Below are positions 27,998 to 38,811 of a stretch of DNA of 64,000 bases, in pieces. A program made the translations under genes and the position numbers. This DNA comes from an uncultured delta proteobacterium (GTDB taxonomy: Bacteria; Myxococcota; Myxococcia; Myxococcales; 40CM-4-68-19): the NCBI GenBank assembly GCA_903911145.1, contig CAIWCD010000007.1, positions 62,001-126,000 on the forward strand. Reading direction: 5' to 3'. The notes below the pieces were generated by a model, which saw nothing but the letters and a program-made list of their open reading frames with translations, searched no databases and was not told the DNA's origin. Positions within the stretch are counted from its first letter, which is position 1, and the number at the start of each line of letters is the position of its first letter.

Positions 27998-30886
27998 TCA
28001 TATGAAGCCGATCTTTCGATTTCGCTGAACTGGTGCCCCAGGATTGCTCGACTCCGACTTCTTGCCCTCGGTCGGTTCCGCTCCGAGTTCCTCGCCGAGC
28101 GCCTCGCCGAACTCGTCGCGAGAGGTGGCCGGCGGCGCGACCGGTGGAGCCTTCGGAGGCGCGCTGGGTTTCCCCAGCCCGGGCGCGGGGCGACGGATCG
28201 GCGCAGACGTCGGACGTGTGCCGCTCGCACTCGAGTCGCCGCTCGGGGCGGGCGTGTTCTGGATTGGCGCCGAGACAGGACGGATGCCAGACGCGTTCGT
28301 CGGCAGCGGCGTCGAGATGGATCCACCGAGCCGCTGGATGCGCGCCGCCGCGTCGCGAAACCCGCGCTCCGAGCGCTCGATCGCCTTGTACTGCTCGATC
28401 GCGAGCCCACGATCGCCCAGCGCCTCGTAAGCTTGTCCCAGCTCGTATGCGAGCGCACGCAGAGCGGGCGGATTCAAGCCCGGCTCCTCGAGCGCACGGC
28501 GCAGCACCGCGACTGAATCCTGCGGCCTGCCCTTCTCCATCGCGCAGACCGCGAGAATGGTGATGCAGTCGATCTTGCGCACGCCGCCGCCGAACTGCAG
28601 CGCCAGTTCAAACTCGGCGATGGCGTCGTCGAGCAGCCCCATCTCCTTGTAGGCGATGCCAAGATCGTAGTGGGTCTGCGCGTCCTCGCGTCGAATCGCT
28701 TCGTGCACCTGTGAGCGCAGAGTGCCGCCGGTCGTCTCGGCCACCTCGTTCATCAGGTCGAGCCGCTGCACGTCGAGCGGTGCGCCCTCTCCCGTCATCG
28801 ATTGCGCACCGACGGCTTGCGCGAGATCCTCGGCGATCAAGGCGTTGCCAGCCCGCGGCGAGATTGGCCGCGCGTCGAGGAGAGTCGGAGGCGACTCTTG
28901 CGTATCGTCCGGGCTTTCTTCTGGCGAGAGCTGCGCGAGCCGCTTGCGGGCCGCCGCGTGTGACGGCTCTGCAAGCAGGATCCCCTCGAGGATCGCACGT
29001 GCATCCTCGCCGAGCCCGGCGTCGATATAGAAATCGGCCTCCGCGAGATCAGATGCGAAGGGATCTTCGTCGCCGAGGGCAGACGCATTCAGCGGCTGTG
29101 GCTGCGTGTCGTGCTCACCGACCTCCTCGGCCTCCTCGACGAACTCCTCGGCCTCGAGATCGGCTTCAGCCGCATAGACGGCCGGATCGATTGGCTGCGT
29201 GATCGGCGACGCAGAGTTCGGCGCGCTCTTCCCCGGCGGCGGCGAGCGCGGAACGGGGAGCGGACCGGATATGTCGAGCTGGTGCAGGACGTCGGCGATC
29301 GTGACCTCGCCAGACTCGTCCGCGCCATACTCTTCGACAGCGACGGGCCGCCCGCGCGGAGGATCAATGCGCGTCTTCTCCTCGAACGGATCGCTCTCGA
29401 TCGCCACCCGCGCGGTCGGGAACGGCCCGAGCTTGGCCGAGAGCTGCAGCGCAGGATTCTTCGGATCGAGTTTGCGCAGCTCGGCCTTCGCCGCATCGGC
29501 CCGCGGATCGCTGCGCGCCGAGTAGAGCCGAACGAGCTTCGCCAGCGACTCCGCAGCGTCGGCCGGGCGCTTCATCGCCAACGCCAGCGTCTTCGCCTTC
29601 TCGTGCGCCTCGGTGCTGTCGGGATCGAGCGCGAAGATCTTGCTGAGATGCTCAAGCGCCTTCTCGTGCAGACCGTACTTCACGTAGACGTCGGTCTCCT
29701 TGAGCAGCTTGGGGATCGAGTTCGACGACTGCGGCGGGCCAGGCGGTGGCGGCGGCGCCGAGAGTCCGCGGGCTGCGACCGGCGCGCTCTGCGACGTGGT
29801 GCCCGAGAGCCGATCCATCTCGCTGGCGATCGTCGCAATCGCGGGCTGCGACAGCGGCGGTGCGGGAGGAGGAACCGACAGTGTCGACCCGCTCTTCGGC
29901 CGCGAACCCGGGCGGCCCGGTCCGCTGCGCCGCGCGCCCGGCGCGAGAAATCCCGGAGAGGTCGTCTCCTTCTTCGCCGCGTTTCCTGACTGCGCAGTGA
30001 TGATCTGCCGCAGCATCGCCTTGACGTCCGCGTCCTCGGGCGCGAGCTCGGTGATGTGCTCGAAGACGCGCCGCGCATCGTCCTTGCGGCCCGCATCGAA
30101 GTGCAGTCGCCCGAGCTCCTTGAGCACCGAGACGGTCTTGTTGATCTGCCCGAGCTCTTCGAATGCTCGCGCGAGCATCTCGAGCGTCTGCAGATCGCGC
30201 GGATTGGCCTTGAAGCAGATCTGCAGTTTCGCCAGCGCGCGCTTCGCGTCACCGCGTCCGAGATAGCTCTCGGCCAGCTCTCGCGCGAGCGTCGCATCGC
30301 CCTGATCGAGATGGCTGATGCGCTCGGCGACGCGCAGATAGTCGTCGGTCCGTCCATGCTTCTTGAGGTACTCCGCCGCGCGCCGCAGCTCGGTGACAGC
30401 CTCGACGAAATTGTCCTGCCGCGCGTACTGCTCGCCGAGACGGATTCGCGCCGCGACGTTGTCGGGGTCGAGCTCGACGAGCTTCTTGAGCGTATCGAGC
30501 GCCGACTTGAGATCGCCGACCTTCTCGTAGTGCGCGGAGACCGCCTGCCACTCCTTCGTGGCATCTCCGAGCAGCCCGAGCTGCTGGTAGAGCTCGGCGA
30601 GCTTGATGTTGACTTCGATCCGCTCGACGACCTTGAGCACCTGCTTATAGAGCGCGACGGCCTTCAAATAGAAGCCCTGCGCCGCATACGTCTTGGCGAC
30701 CCGCTCGAAGCAGTCGGCCGCCTCCGCGTGCCGGCCCATCTTCTGATCGAGCTCGGCGAGCTTCTGCAGAATGCGGACATCGTCCGGATCAAAGTCGAGC
30801 GCGCGCTGAAATTCCTTCGCGGCTTTGTCGAGCTGCCCTTTCGCGATCAGCTTCGCGGCGGCCTCGATGACCTTGTTCTTGTCCAT
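27998..30886 (-). CDS. Large tetratricopeptide-repeat protein
   Basis: A 962-residue soluble protein. Residues 1-300 are a near-continuous TPR solenoid (GQLDKAAKEFQRALDFDPDD and seven or so further repeats). A Pro/Ser-rich linker follows, a second TPR block at about 385-470, an acidic Pro-rich linker, more TPRs at about 640-870, and a Pro/Ala tail ending RNRKIGFI. There is no signal peptide or TM, so it should be a cytoplasmic scaffold. Proteins with this layout next to accBC and pil genes occur in myxobacteria, to my knowledge. Its partner is not evident. Confidence 0.85.
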   Translation of the reverse strand: MDKNKVIEAAAKLIAKGQLDKAAKEFQRALDFDPDDVRILQKLAELDQKMGRHAEAADCFERVAKTYAAQGFYLKAVALYKQVLKVVERIEVNIKLAELYQQLGLLGDATKEWQAVSAHYEKVGDLKSALDTLKKLVELDPDNVAARIRLGEQYARQDNFVEAVTELRRAAEYLKKHGRTDDYLRVAERISHLDQGDATLARELAESYLGRGDAKRALAKLQICFKANPRDLQTLEMLARAFEELGQINKTVSVLKELGRLHFDAGRKDDARRVFEHITELAPEDADVKAMLRQIITAQSGNAAKKETTSPGFLAPGARRSGPGRPGSRPKSGSTLSVPPPAPPLSQPAIATIASEMDRLSGTTSQSAPVAARGLSAPPPPPGPPQSSNSIPKLLKETDVYVKYGLHEKALEHLSKIFALDPDSTEAHEKAKTLALAMKRPADAAESLAKLVRLYSARSDPRADAAKAELRKLDPKNPALQLSAKLGPFPTARVAIESDPFEEKTRIDPPRGRPVAVEEYGADESGEVTIADVLHQLDISGPLPVPRSPPPGKSAPNSASPITQPIDPAVYAAEADLEAEEFVEEAEEVGEHDTQPQPLNASALGDEDPFASDLAEADFYIDAGLGEDARAILEGILLAEPSHAAARKRLAQLSPEESPDDTQESPPTLLDARPISPRAGNALIAEDLAQAVGAQSMTGEGAPLDVQRLDLMNEVAETTGGTLRSQVHEAIRREDAQTHYDLGIAYKEMGLLDDAIAEFELALQFGGGVRKIDCITILAVCAMEKGRPQDSVAVLRRALEEPGLNPPALRALAYELGQAYEALGDRGLAIEQYKAIERSERGFRDAAARIQRLGGSISTPLPTNASGIRPVSAPIQNTPAPSGDSSASGTRPTSAPIRRPAPGLGKPSAPPKAPPVAPPATSRDEFGEALGEELGAEPTEGKKSESSNPGAPVQRNRKIGFI

Positions 30887-30962
30887 CGGTCCTAAGGCTT
30901 GCTGCGCGACGCGCGAGGCGAGGTTCTCGAGGCTTGAACAGCAGACGAATTCCGGATCGGTG

Positions 30963-30992
30963 ACACTAGTGGCAAGCGCCCGGGACGGTCAA
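30963..30992 (-). promoter_or_regulatory. Possible sigma-70-type promoter for the TPR gene
   Basis: On the minus strand, TTGACC (30992-30987) and TAGTGT (30968-30963) are 18 bp apart, about 75 bp before the TPR start codon. The -35 box is good and the -10 box is weak. Confidence 0.3.
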
Positions 30993-31041
30993 GTTTATCG
31001 GACGCCGCGACCCAGCCCAAGCCATTGGACAGACGCCGCTT

Positions 31042-32418
<1,377 letters not shown>

Positions 32419-32421
32419 CGA

Positions 32422-32892
32422 TTACGGCTCGAGACGAAAGAGCGGCTCGCCGTACTCGACCGGGCTGCCGTTCTGCACCAGCACCTCGACGATGCGGCCC
32501 GGCGTCTCCGCCTCGATCTCGTTCATCAGCTTCATTGCCTCGACGATGCAGAGCACCTGCCCCTTCTTCACCGCCACGCCGACGTCGACGAACGACGGCG
32601 CATCGGGCGAGGCCGAGCGATAGAAGGTACCGACGAACGGCGAGTTCACCGTGAAGCTCTTCGCGTCCGGCTTCGGCGCAGCTGGAGCGGGAGCCGCGGC
32701 AGCGACGGGCGGATGCAGCGGGGCCGCCACTGGCGCCGCCGTGTGCGTGGACGCGTGCGTGTGATGCGCGGTCTGCGCAGGAGGATGCCCGAGCCGCAGC
32801 TCGATGCGCTCCTCCCCATCGGTCCAGTCGAGGCGCGAGACTTCCGTCCCTTTGAGCGCCGCGAGGATTGCCTTGAGCTTGTCGACGTCCAA
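32422..32892 (-). CDS. accB: Biotin carboxyl carrier protein of acetyl-CoA carboxylase
   Basis: A 156-residue BCCP. The short N-terminal domain ([21 protein letters not shown]) is followed by a long Ala/Pro/His-rich mobile linker and the biotinyl domain. The biotinylated lysine is in [14 protein letters not shown]; the thumb is [10 protein letters not shown]. It carries CO2-biotin between AccC and AccAD in the cytoplasm. It lies 4 bp downstream of efp and 3 bp upstream of accC on the minus strand, the usual efp-accB-accC order. Confidence 0.97.
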   Translation of the reverse strand: MDVDKLKAILAALKGTEVSRLDWTDGEERIELRLGHPPAQTAHHTHASTHTAAPVAAPLHPPVAAAAPAPAAPKPDAKSFTVNSPFVGTFYRSASPDAPSFVDVGVAVKKGQVLCIVEAMKLMNEIEAETPGRIVEVLVQNGSPVEYGEPLFRLEP

Positions 32893-32896
32893 GCGC

Positions 32897-33466
32897 TTAG
32901 CCGACGCGCGTGATGTAGGCGCCAGTCCGGGTGTCGATGCGCAGGACGTCGCCCTCGTTGATGAAGAGCGGAACGTTCAGCGTGTAGCCAGTCTCCATCG
33001 TCGCCGGCTTGAGAGCGCCGGAGACGGTGTCGCCGCGCACGCCCGGGTCGCACTTGGTGACCTTGAGCTCGACCGCGTTGGGCATCTGCACGCTGATGGC
33101 GCGCCCGTTCCAGAAGAGAACCTTCGCGTTCTCGTTCTCCTTCAAATAGTTCTTCGACTCGCCCAGACCCTTCTCATCGACGTGCGTCTGGTCGAACGTC
33201 TTGGTGTCCATGAAGACGAAATGCTCGCCCTCTTTGTAGAGGTACTGCATTTCCTTTTCTTCCATGTCGGGGCGGCCGACCTTGTCGCCCGACTTGAAGG
33301 TCGGCTCGAGCGTGCGCCCGGAGATGAGATTGCGAATGCGGGTGCGCACGAACGCCGAGCCCTTGCCAGGCTTGACGTGCTGGAACTCGACGATCTCGAA
33401 CGGGTCCCCGTCGACGAGAATCTTCAGCCCGTTGCGAAACTCGCTCGTATCGATGACGTCGGCCAT
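32897..33466 (-). CDS. efp: Translation elongation factor P
   Basis: A 189-residue EF-P, which relieves ribosome stalling at polyproline. It has the three-beta-barrel length. The modification loop is [13 protein letters not shown], with a lysine at the tip, so lysine modification (EpmA/EpmB-type) or no modification is expected rather than rhamnosylation, which needs arginine. Domain III ends [13 protein letters not shown]. The ATG at 33466 has GGGAGCACGGGC upstream. Pro-rich neighbours such as the TPR and PilT proteins are the kind of client it serves, though that is inference. Confidence 0.97.
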   Translation of the reverse strand: MADVIDTSEFRNGLKILVDGDPFEIVEFQHVKPGKGSAFVRTRIRNLISGRTLEPTFKSGDKVGRPDMEEKEMQYLYKEGEHFVFMDTKTFDQTHVDEKGLGESKNYLKENENAKVLFWNGRAISVQMPNAVELKVTKCDPGVRGDTVSGALKPATMETGYTLNVPLFINEGDVLRIDTRTGAYITRVG

Positions 33467-33559
33467 GCCCGTGCTCCCTGGAGAAATGGGAGCGGCTCAT
33501 TACCCCAAGTGGGGCCGCCCGTAAAGGCCGTGAGCGTCGGAGGCAAAATCGAGATGCGG

Positions 33560-33922
33560 CTACAGCTGCTCGGCGAGCTTGCCGCCCGCGATGCGCAGCT
33601 CGTAGCGGGCCCGTCCGACGTTTCCATCAGGGCCGAGCGCGACCACCGCGAAATAGTCCGGCGTGAGCAAGCGGGCGATCGCGATCATCTTCTCGGTGCG
33701 GATCGAGACTTCGCTCGCCTTGCCCATCTGCAACGAATCGGCGGCCTGGCGTACCTGCGAGAGAATCGACGAGTATTCGACGAGAAGCGTCTCGACCTCG
33801 ACGCCCGGCGCGACCTGGTGCTCGACCGTCTCGACGGAGATGCCGTCGAATCCCATGATGCTGGCGGCGAACGCACCGTCGACGCGCCCGCAGATTCCCT
33901 CGAGGTCGTCCCGGAATGCCAT
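33560..33922 (-). CDS. Roadblock/LC7-domain protein (MglB-like fold)
   Basis: A 120-residue single Roadblock/LC7 domain: MAFRDDLEGICGRVDGAFAA, then MGFDGISVETVEH, and the central helix VEYSSILSQVRQAADSLQMG. Such proteins dimerise and act as GTPase-activating or scaffold partners of small Ras-like GTPases; MglB is the known example in myxobacteria. No GTPase gene is adjacent. I chose ATG 33922; a GTG at 33934 would add four residues. It sits between efp and the mini-TPR gene on the same strand, in the pil-to-efp interval. Confidence 0.82.
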   Translation of the reverse strand: MAFRDDLEGICGRVDGAFAASIMGFDGISVETVEHQVAPGVEVETLLVEYSSILSQVRQAADSLQMGKASEVSIRTEKMIAIARLLTPDYFAVVALGPDGNVGRARYELRIAGGKLAEQL

Positions 33923-33965
33923 CTCGGCCTGCACCTTCCTGCGCGGTCATCCCGCGCACCGCACG

Positions 33966-34187
33966 TCAGCTTCGCCGCCGCTCCTGCACCCGCGCCATCA
34001 GCGCCCGCAGCAGCTCAATCTCTTCCTGCGCCGAGGGCCCGAGCGCGATCAACCTGCGCTGCGCCTCCGCCTGCTGCTCGACGGAGCCACCCTCTGCGAG
34101 CCGCTGGTAGATCTCCCGTGCGCGTCCGTTGAGCCCCTGCCGAGAGTAGAGTTCGGCGAGCATCATCGTCGGCGCCTGCTCGCTCAT
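33966..34187 (-). CDS. Small TPR-like protein
   Basis: A 73-residue helical protein starting MSEQAPTMMLAELYSRQGLN, with one TPR-like helix pair (LYSRQGLNGRAREIYQRLAEGG) and a C-terminal basic helix ending RVQERRRS. The start at 34187 has GGTGA close upstream; a longer frame to 34319 would add Arg/Ala-rich sequence that looks like a shadow of no gene. Near the Roadblock gene, it may be its partner or regulator, but this is only context. Confidence 0.65.
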   Translation of the reverse strand: MSEQAPTMMLAELYSRQGLNGRAREIYQRLAEGGSVEQQAEAQRRLIALGPSAQEEIELLRALMARVQERRRS

Positions 34188-34224
34188 CGGGTCACCACCG
34201 GCGCACCGCCAACCCGCTGCGTCG

Positions 34225-34818
34225 CTATGGCGCCGAAGAGAGGCAGCTCGAACTATCGAGGCTGCTGCTCGTCGGGACTGCGACCGGAAGGTACTCATTC
34301 GTGCTGATGGTGCTGCCATCGAGAAGTCGCCCCTCGATCCGCACGTGGAGGCGCACCGAGGTGACCGTGGAGAGCTGCGCGGCCACTGCCGCGGGAATCA
34401 GGATGGCCGCCGTCGTCAGCGTTCCTCCTGCCGCCGCCACGCCACCGATCGGCTCCACCTGCTGCGGGATGTTGACCAGCGAGCCGTCGGTCGACTCATA
34501 GGTCGTGATCGCCTGCATCGCGAGGAAGTCGTTGGTGTTGAGCCGCCCGAGGGACGGGTTTCCGTTCTGCGTGAGGTTGTTCTTGATGACGATTCCCACC
34601 GAGAAATCGCGCGCAGTGTTGAACGACTGGAAGGTGTACTCGGCCGTGGCCGCACTGTAGCTGCAGCTCGTCGCCGCTCCAGCCGCATCGAGCGCTTCCG
34701 ATGTCGTCGGTGGGATCAGCTTCTGGATCTCCAGCTCCGAGTTCTGGTTCTTCGTCGAGCAGGAGCCCACGCAGAGCGCAACCGAGGCAAGCAGCAGACA
34801 GGTCATCTTCGTGTTCAT
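34225..34818 (-). CDS. Putative lipoprotein downstream of pilQ
   Basis: A 197-residue predicted lipoprotein: MNTKMTCLLLASVALCVGSC has a signal peptide and lipobox (VGSC). The mature protein is beta-rich, Thr/Ser/Ala-rich, with a TFQSFNTARDFSVGIVIKNNL segment and no domain I recognise. GGAGAG precedes the ATG at 34818. It starts 11 bp after pilQ ends, so it is in the pil operon. An outer-membrane partner or pilotin-like role for PilQ is possible from position; the sequence itself does not resemble Tgl or PilW, which are TPR proteins. Confidence 0.75.
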   Translation of the reverse strand: MNTKMTCLLLASVALCVGSCSTKNQNSELEIQKLIPPTTSEALDAAGAATSCSYSAATAEYTFQSFNTARDFSVGIVIKNNLTQNGNPSLGRLNTNDFLAMQAITTYESTDGSLVNIPQQVEPIGGVAAAGGTLTTAAILIPAAVAAQLSTVTSVRLHVRIEGRLLDGSTISTNEYLPVAVPTSSSLDSSSCLSSAP

Positions 34819-34829
34819 GGCCGTCTCTC

Positions 34830-37562
34830 CTACTGCTTGGGTTCGTCGGACGAAGTCGAGAGCGTCGACTCGGACCGATTGATGATGTGAGGAGTGATGA
34901 AGATCAGCAGCTCCGTGCGCTGATCGCTGACCTGCTTCTTCTTGAAGAGCCAGCCGAGGATCGGGATGCGCGAGAGGACCGGCACCTCGTTCCACGACTC
35001 CGAGTTCTGGCGCGTGTAGATGCCGCCGATGACCGCAGTGTCGCTGTCCTTGACGAGCACCTGCGTCTTCGCTTCGCGGTTGGAGATCGCCGGCTGGCCG
35101 TTCGCGCCCGTGAGCTGCGCGTTGGGCTGGTTGTTGGTCGCCGAGATCTTCATCTGGATGCTGCCCTCCTGCGTGACGTGCGGGGTGACGCGCAGTTCGA
35201 GTTTCGCCTCAATGAACTGGGTGTTCACGCCCGACGCCGAGACCTGCGAGAACGGGATCTGCACACCCTGCCCGATGCTCGCCTCGACGTTGTCGAGAGT
35301 CTGGATGCGCGGCGAGCTGATGGTCTTGAGCGTGCCCGAGTTCTCCGCTGCCGAGAGGCGCAGGTTGAGCTGGGCTGCGCCGCCCGCGCTGCCGAGGACG
35401 AAGCCGAGACCACCGCCGCTGTTCACACCGATCGCCGCCGGCATGTTGACCGCGAAGTTCGGCTGCGTGACGTTTGAGAGGCCGCCGATCGGCGCCGTCG
35501 AGTCATCGGCCGCACCGGCCACCTGGAGGATGTTGGGGAAAACGAGGCCAGTCGAGTTTCCCGTCGCAGGCGAGAGCGAGACGTTGCCGCCCCACTGGAT
35601 GCCGGCCGCGCGCGTGAAGTTGACCGAGGCTTCGACGATGCGGCTCTCGATGAGAACTTCGGGAGTCTGCGTATCGAGGTTGCGGATGATGCCTTCCGCG
35701 CGCAGCAGCGAATCCTGGACGTCCTTGATGATCAGCGTGTTCGTGCGCGCGTCGACTGAGACCGTGCCGCGCTCGGTGAGCGAGTCCTTGATCTTGTCGA
35801 CCAGCTGCGCTGCGGTCGCGTTGTTCACGGGGATCAGACGGACCTTGAGCGGCTCGTAGGTCTGCTTGACCTTCGCCGCGTCCGCTGCGTCCTTCTGCTC
35901 CTGCCGCAGGCGCTCGATCGGCGCGACCCGGATGATGTTGGAGATCTCCTCCTTCCCGAGCCCCTTCGACTTGAGGATGATGTCGAGAGCCTGGTCCCAC
36001 GGAACGTTGCGCAGACGAATGGTCACCGTCCCCTTCACGTCGTCGGCGAGGATGATGTTCTTCTTGCTGATGTCGGCGATGGCACCGAGCAGGTTGCGGA
36101 TGTCGATGTCCTTGACGTTGAAGTCGACGCGGCGACCGGTGTAGTTGCGGTCGTCGAGCACGCTCGGCTGCGGCGAGGCAGAAGCGGGCTCGGTCGTTGC
36201 GGCCGCTGCCCGCGCGGGGATCGACACCGCAGGCTGCTGCGCGAAAACCGGGTCGGCACCGAACTTCCACGAAAGCCCGCCCATGTGCGCCGAGATCTCG
36301 TCCTTGCAGGGCGCGTGGAGCGACGCGATGATCTTCACCACGCCGGGCATCGACGGAACGCGATAGGCAGAGACCATGTCGAGCGCGCCGCCAAGCGCCG
36401 TCGCATCGAGATTGCGCTCGAGCCGCTCGGGAAGGTTCGCGTCGGAGATTGTCAGCACGACAGTCTTCGGATTCGGATGACCGACCTCGAACTTGAACGC
36501 ACCGTCGATCGCGATCGCGACCTGTGTATGTTCGACGCTGCTGTCGAGATCGACCGAGCGGATGTTCGCAAGGACCTGCTTCGCTTCGAGCTTCACGGTG
36601 GGCTTTGCAGGGGGCACCGACGCGACTGTCAGAGGCTGGGCTTCCGAGGGAGCAAGCGGCGTCGGGTGATTCGCGGCGACCACGGCGCTCCCGACGACGA
36701 CGTCGAGTCCGTCGGCACGACGCTGGACATCGTAGGCCGGCATGCGATCGCCCTGCCCGTCGAGAACCACGCGCGTTCCGTCTTCATGGCGGGCGATCCG
36801 CACGCCCTTGAGATCCCCCTTGCCGTCGAGCTTGCGCGTGACGCCAGAGACCCCGTGCAGGTCGACCGCGAGGCGGGCCGGATCCTTCAGCTCAATCACG
36901 GAGAAGTGCGCGATCTGCCCGTCCGTCGAGAGCCGCACACGCGCCTGGCCGTGCGCTTCCTGCACGGACACGCCCGACAGCTTGTGCGCCGCGTGCTTGA
37001 CCGTACGCGAGTCTTCGCGCTGCACAACGAGATTAGGATCGGTCGGGGCCGAGTTGCTGGCCTCCGCGCTCGCGGTCGATGCGCTCTCGACACCAGCAGC
37101 GTTCGTTTCGCCCGCAGGCGACGTGTTCAAAGGAGACGCAACCGGCGCGGTCGTCGCGGCATGCTCGGCCGCGACAGTGACGAGCAGATCGTTCCCCGCC
37201 GCCTTGACATCGTAATGAGCGTCGCCATCGAGCACCACCACGAGTCGGCCGACGCGGCGACCTGCCTCGTCGAACTGCGCCGCCGTCACGCCCTTGACCG
37301 CACCGCTCTTGAGGTCGATGCCCGGCGCCACCGCGGTCACATCCGCGCCGGCCAGATCGATCACCAGTCGCGACGGCTCAGCGAGCTTGAACACCGTGAA
37401 CGAGGGCCGCTCGGTGCCGTGAATGGCCAGCTTGCCCTGCGCATCCAGCGCCTCGACCGACGTGACTCGGTTGAGCGCCTCGGCAGTGCCCGCGCGTGCG
37501 GCAGATGCGCCACACAGCAGCACGAGCAGCGCCAGCGTCATCTTGCGACCGTGCGAAATCAT
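34830..37562 (-). CDS. pilQ: Type IV pilus secretin PilQ
   Basis: A 910-residue secretin forming the outer-membrane pore for the type IV pilus. Signal peptide at residues 1-24 (ISHGRKMTLALLVLLCGASAARA). Three AMIN domains (about 28-130, 190-300 and 330-440) bind peptidoglycan. Next come the N0/STN domain (GRRVDFNVKDIDIRNLL), an N1 domain (RLIPVNNATAAQLVDKI) and the secretin barrel (GSIQMKISATNNQP, VPVLSRIPILGWLFKKK). The long frame upstream to 37808 is a shadow inside pilP; ATG 37562 fits. Three AMINs is more than the two common in gammaproteobacteria. Confidence 0.96.
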   Translation of the reverse strand: MISHGRKMTLALLVLLCGASAARAGTAEALNRVTSVEALDAQGKLAIHGTERPSFTVFKLAEPSRLVIDLAGADVTAVAPGIDLKSGAVKGVTAAQFDEAGRRVGRLVVVLDGDAHYDVKAAGNDLLVTVAAEHAATTAPVASPLNTSPAGETNAAGVESASTASAEASNSAPTDPNLVVQREDSRTVKHAAHKLSGVSVQEAHGQARVRLSTDGQIAHFSVIELKDPARLAVDLHGVSGVTRKLDGKGDLKGVRIARHEDGTRVVLDGQGDRMPAYDVQRRADGLDVVVGSAVVAANHPTPLAPSEAQPLTVASVPPAKPTVKLEAKQVLANIRSVDLDSSVEHTQVAIAIDGAFKFEVGHPNPKTVVLTISDANLPERLERNLDATALGGALDMVSAYRVPSMPGVVKIIASLHAPCKDEISAHMGGLSWKFGADPVFAQQPAVSIPARAAAATTEPASASPQPSVLDDRNYTGRRVDFNVKDIDIRNLLGAIADISKKNIILADDVKGTVTIRLRNVPWDQALDIILKSKGLGKEEISNIIRVAPIERLRQEQKDAADAAKVKQTYEPLKVRLIPVNNATAAQLVDKIKDSLTERGTVSVDARTNTLIIKDVQDSLLRAEGIIRNLDTQTPEVLIESRIVEASVNFTRAAGIQWGGNVSLSPATGNSTGLVFPNILQVAGAADDSTAPIGGLSNVTQPNFAVNMPAAIGVNSGGGLGFVLGSAGGAAQLNLRLSAAENSGTLKTISSPRIQTLDNVEASIGQGVQIPFSQVSASGVNTQFIEAKLELRVTPHVTQEGSIQMKISATNNQPNAQLTGANGQPAISNREAKTQVLVKDSDTAVIGGIYTRQNSESWNEVPVLSRIPILGWLFKKKQVSDQRTELLIFITPHIINRSESTLSTSSDEPKQ

Positions 37563-37596
37563 CCGGTGCTCCTTCGCTTCAACAAAGATGGTCACG

Positions 37597-38175
37597 CTAT
37601 TTTCCCCGGCTCGCTGCCGTGCCCAGCGATTCGCCGTCACGCAGCTGTTGTTCCGACGCCATGTCCGCCGCGTCCTGCACGACCTTGAGCGGGACCGTCT
37701 GAGGATAGACCCGGCCAGTTGCGTGATCGGTGATCGTTTCAGTGATGATGATCTGGTCTCGCTGGATCGACGTGACCTTGCCCCAGTTCTGTCCGATGAA
37801 CGAGCCAAGGTAGACAGACCAGCCGCGCCCGTCCGGGTCCTCGACCATCGCCATCGGCGACGCCGTGCCCGTCACGGTGAGTGAGAGCCTGAGCTTGTCG
37901 ATCGGCCAGCGCTGCAGCGGAGTCGGCTTGCCACCCGGGATCTTCACCGGCGTGACTTCCTTCACGGCGAAGACATTCTGGAACGGGTCGCGCTTCCCGA
38001 CGGGAGAGTAGACGTAGATCGATGTCGGCTCTGCCGGCTTCTCGGTCTCGTCCGCCGCGGCAACAACCGGTTTCGGCGCAGGAGGCGGACGCGGAGGCGG
38101 CGGTGGCTCACCACACGCAAGGCCTCCCGCAAGCATCGCCGCGAAAGCGGCGCCCAGCTTCATCGAGCGGCTCAC
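37597..38175 (-). CDS. pilP: Type IV pilus inner-membrane lipoprotein PilP
   Basis: A 192-residue lipoprotein with lipobox GGLACGEPP, a long Pro-rich linker, then the compact PilP beta domain (YVYSPVGKRDPFQNVF, PLQRWPIDKLRLSLTVTG, AMVEDPDGRGWSVYLGSFIGQNWG). It links the PilN-PilO inner-membrane platform with the N0 domain of PilQ. Its start overlaps the pilO stop by 4 bp, and pilQ follows after 34 bp. Length and motifs are normal. Confidence 0.95.
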   Translation of the reverse strand: MSRSMKLGAAFAAMLAGGLACGEPPPPPRPPPAPKPVVAAADETEKPAEPTSIYVYSPVGKRDPFQNVFAVKEVTPVKIPGGKPTPLQRWPIDKLRLSLTVTGTASPMAMVEDPDGRGWSVYLGSFIGQNWGKVTSIQRDQIIITETITDHATGRVYPQTVPLKVVQDAADMASEQQLRDGESLGTAASRGK

Positions 38176-38777
38176 TTCGCACCTCCAGCCGGCGGCGTCT
38201 GGGGCAGGAAGCGGAACGTGGTCGCGACGTAGCTCGACTGCACGACAAGCTTCTCGTTCACGAGCTTCGGGGTGCTCATCTTGATGTTGGTCACGTTCAC
38301 GATGCGCGCGAGCTTCGAGAGCGAATCGAGGAAGACGCCAATCTCGTGGTAGTTGCCCGTCACCGACATCACGACAGGAATCGCCGCGTAGAAGCCCTGC
38401 GGCTGCTCACCCTGCGGCTCGATGTTGTTGATGACGAGCCCGCTCTTATTGCCGATGTCGCTGATCGAGCTGATCAGCTCCGCCATGTTCGTCTCGTTCG
38501 GCAGCTCGGTCAGAGCCTGGGCCAGCTTGCGCTCGAGGATCTCCTTGTCGTGCTTGAACTGGGCCAGGTTGTTCGCGATCTGCTGCTTCTGAATCAGATC
38601 GTTCTCGAGTGCGTGCAGCTCCTGCTGCTTGCGGGCGATCTCGTCGAACATCGGCTGGATCACGAAGTAGAAGTTGGCACCCGTCAACAGCGCAACGACC
38701 ACGCCGAGCCCCGCCAGCTTCTGCGCAAGCGGGATCTTGTTGAGCTGGTTGACAATGTCTTGTCCGGTCATCGCCAT
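38172..38777 (-). CDS. pilO: Type IV pilus assembly protein PilO
   Basis: A 201-residue bitopic inner-membrane protein: one TM helix (LAGLGVVVALLTGANFYFVI), a coiled coil (EIARKQQELHALENDLIQKQ), then a ferredoxin-like periplasmic domain (ISDIGNKSGLVINNIEPQGE, PVVMSVTGNYHEIGVFLDSL). It heterodimerises with PilN to align the pilus machine. The ATG at 38777 lies 34 bp after pilN. It is coupled to pilP at its end. Confidence 0.95.
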   Translation of the reverse strand: MAMTGQDIVNQLNKIPLAQKLAGLGVVVALLTGANFYFVIQPMFDEIARKQQELHALENDLIQKQQIANNLAQFKHDKEILERKLAQALTELPNETNMAELISSISDIGNKSGLVINNIEPQGEQPQGFYAAIPVVMSVTGNYHEIGVFLDSLSKLARIVNVTNIKMSTPKLVNEKLVVQSSYVATTFRFLPQTPPAGGAK

Positions 38778-38811
38778 GAGAGCGTCCCCGTGAGCGGGCG
38801 AAGCGTGGTCA

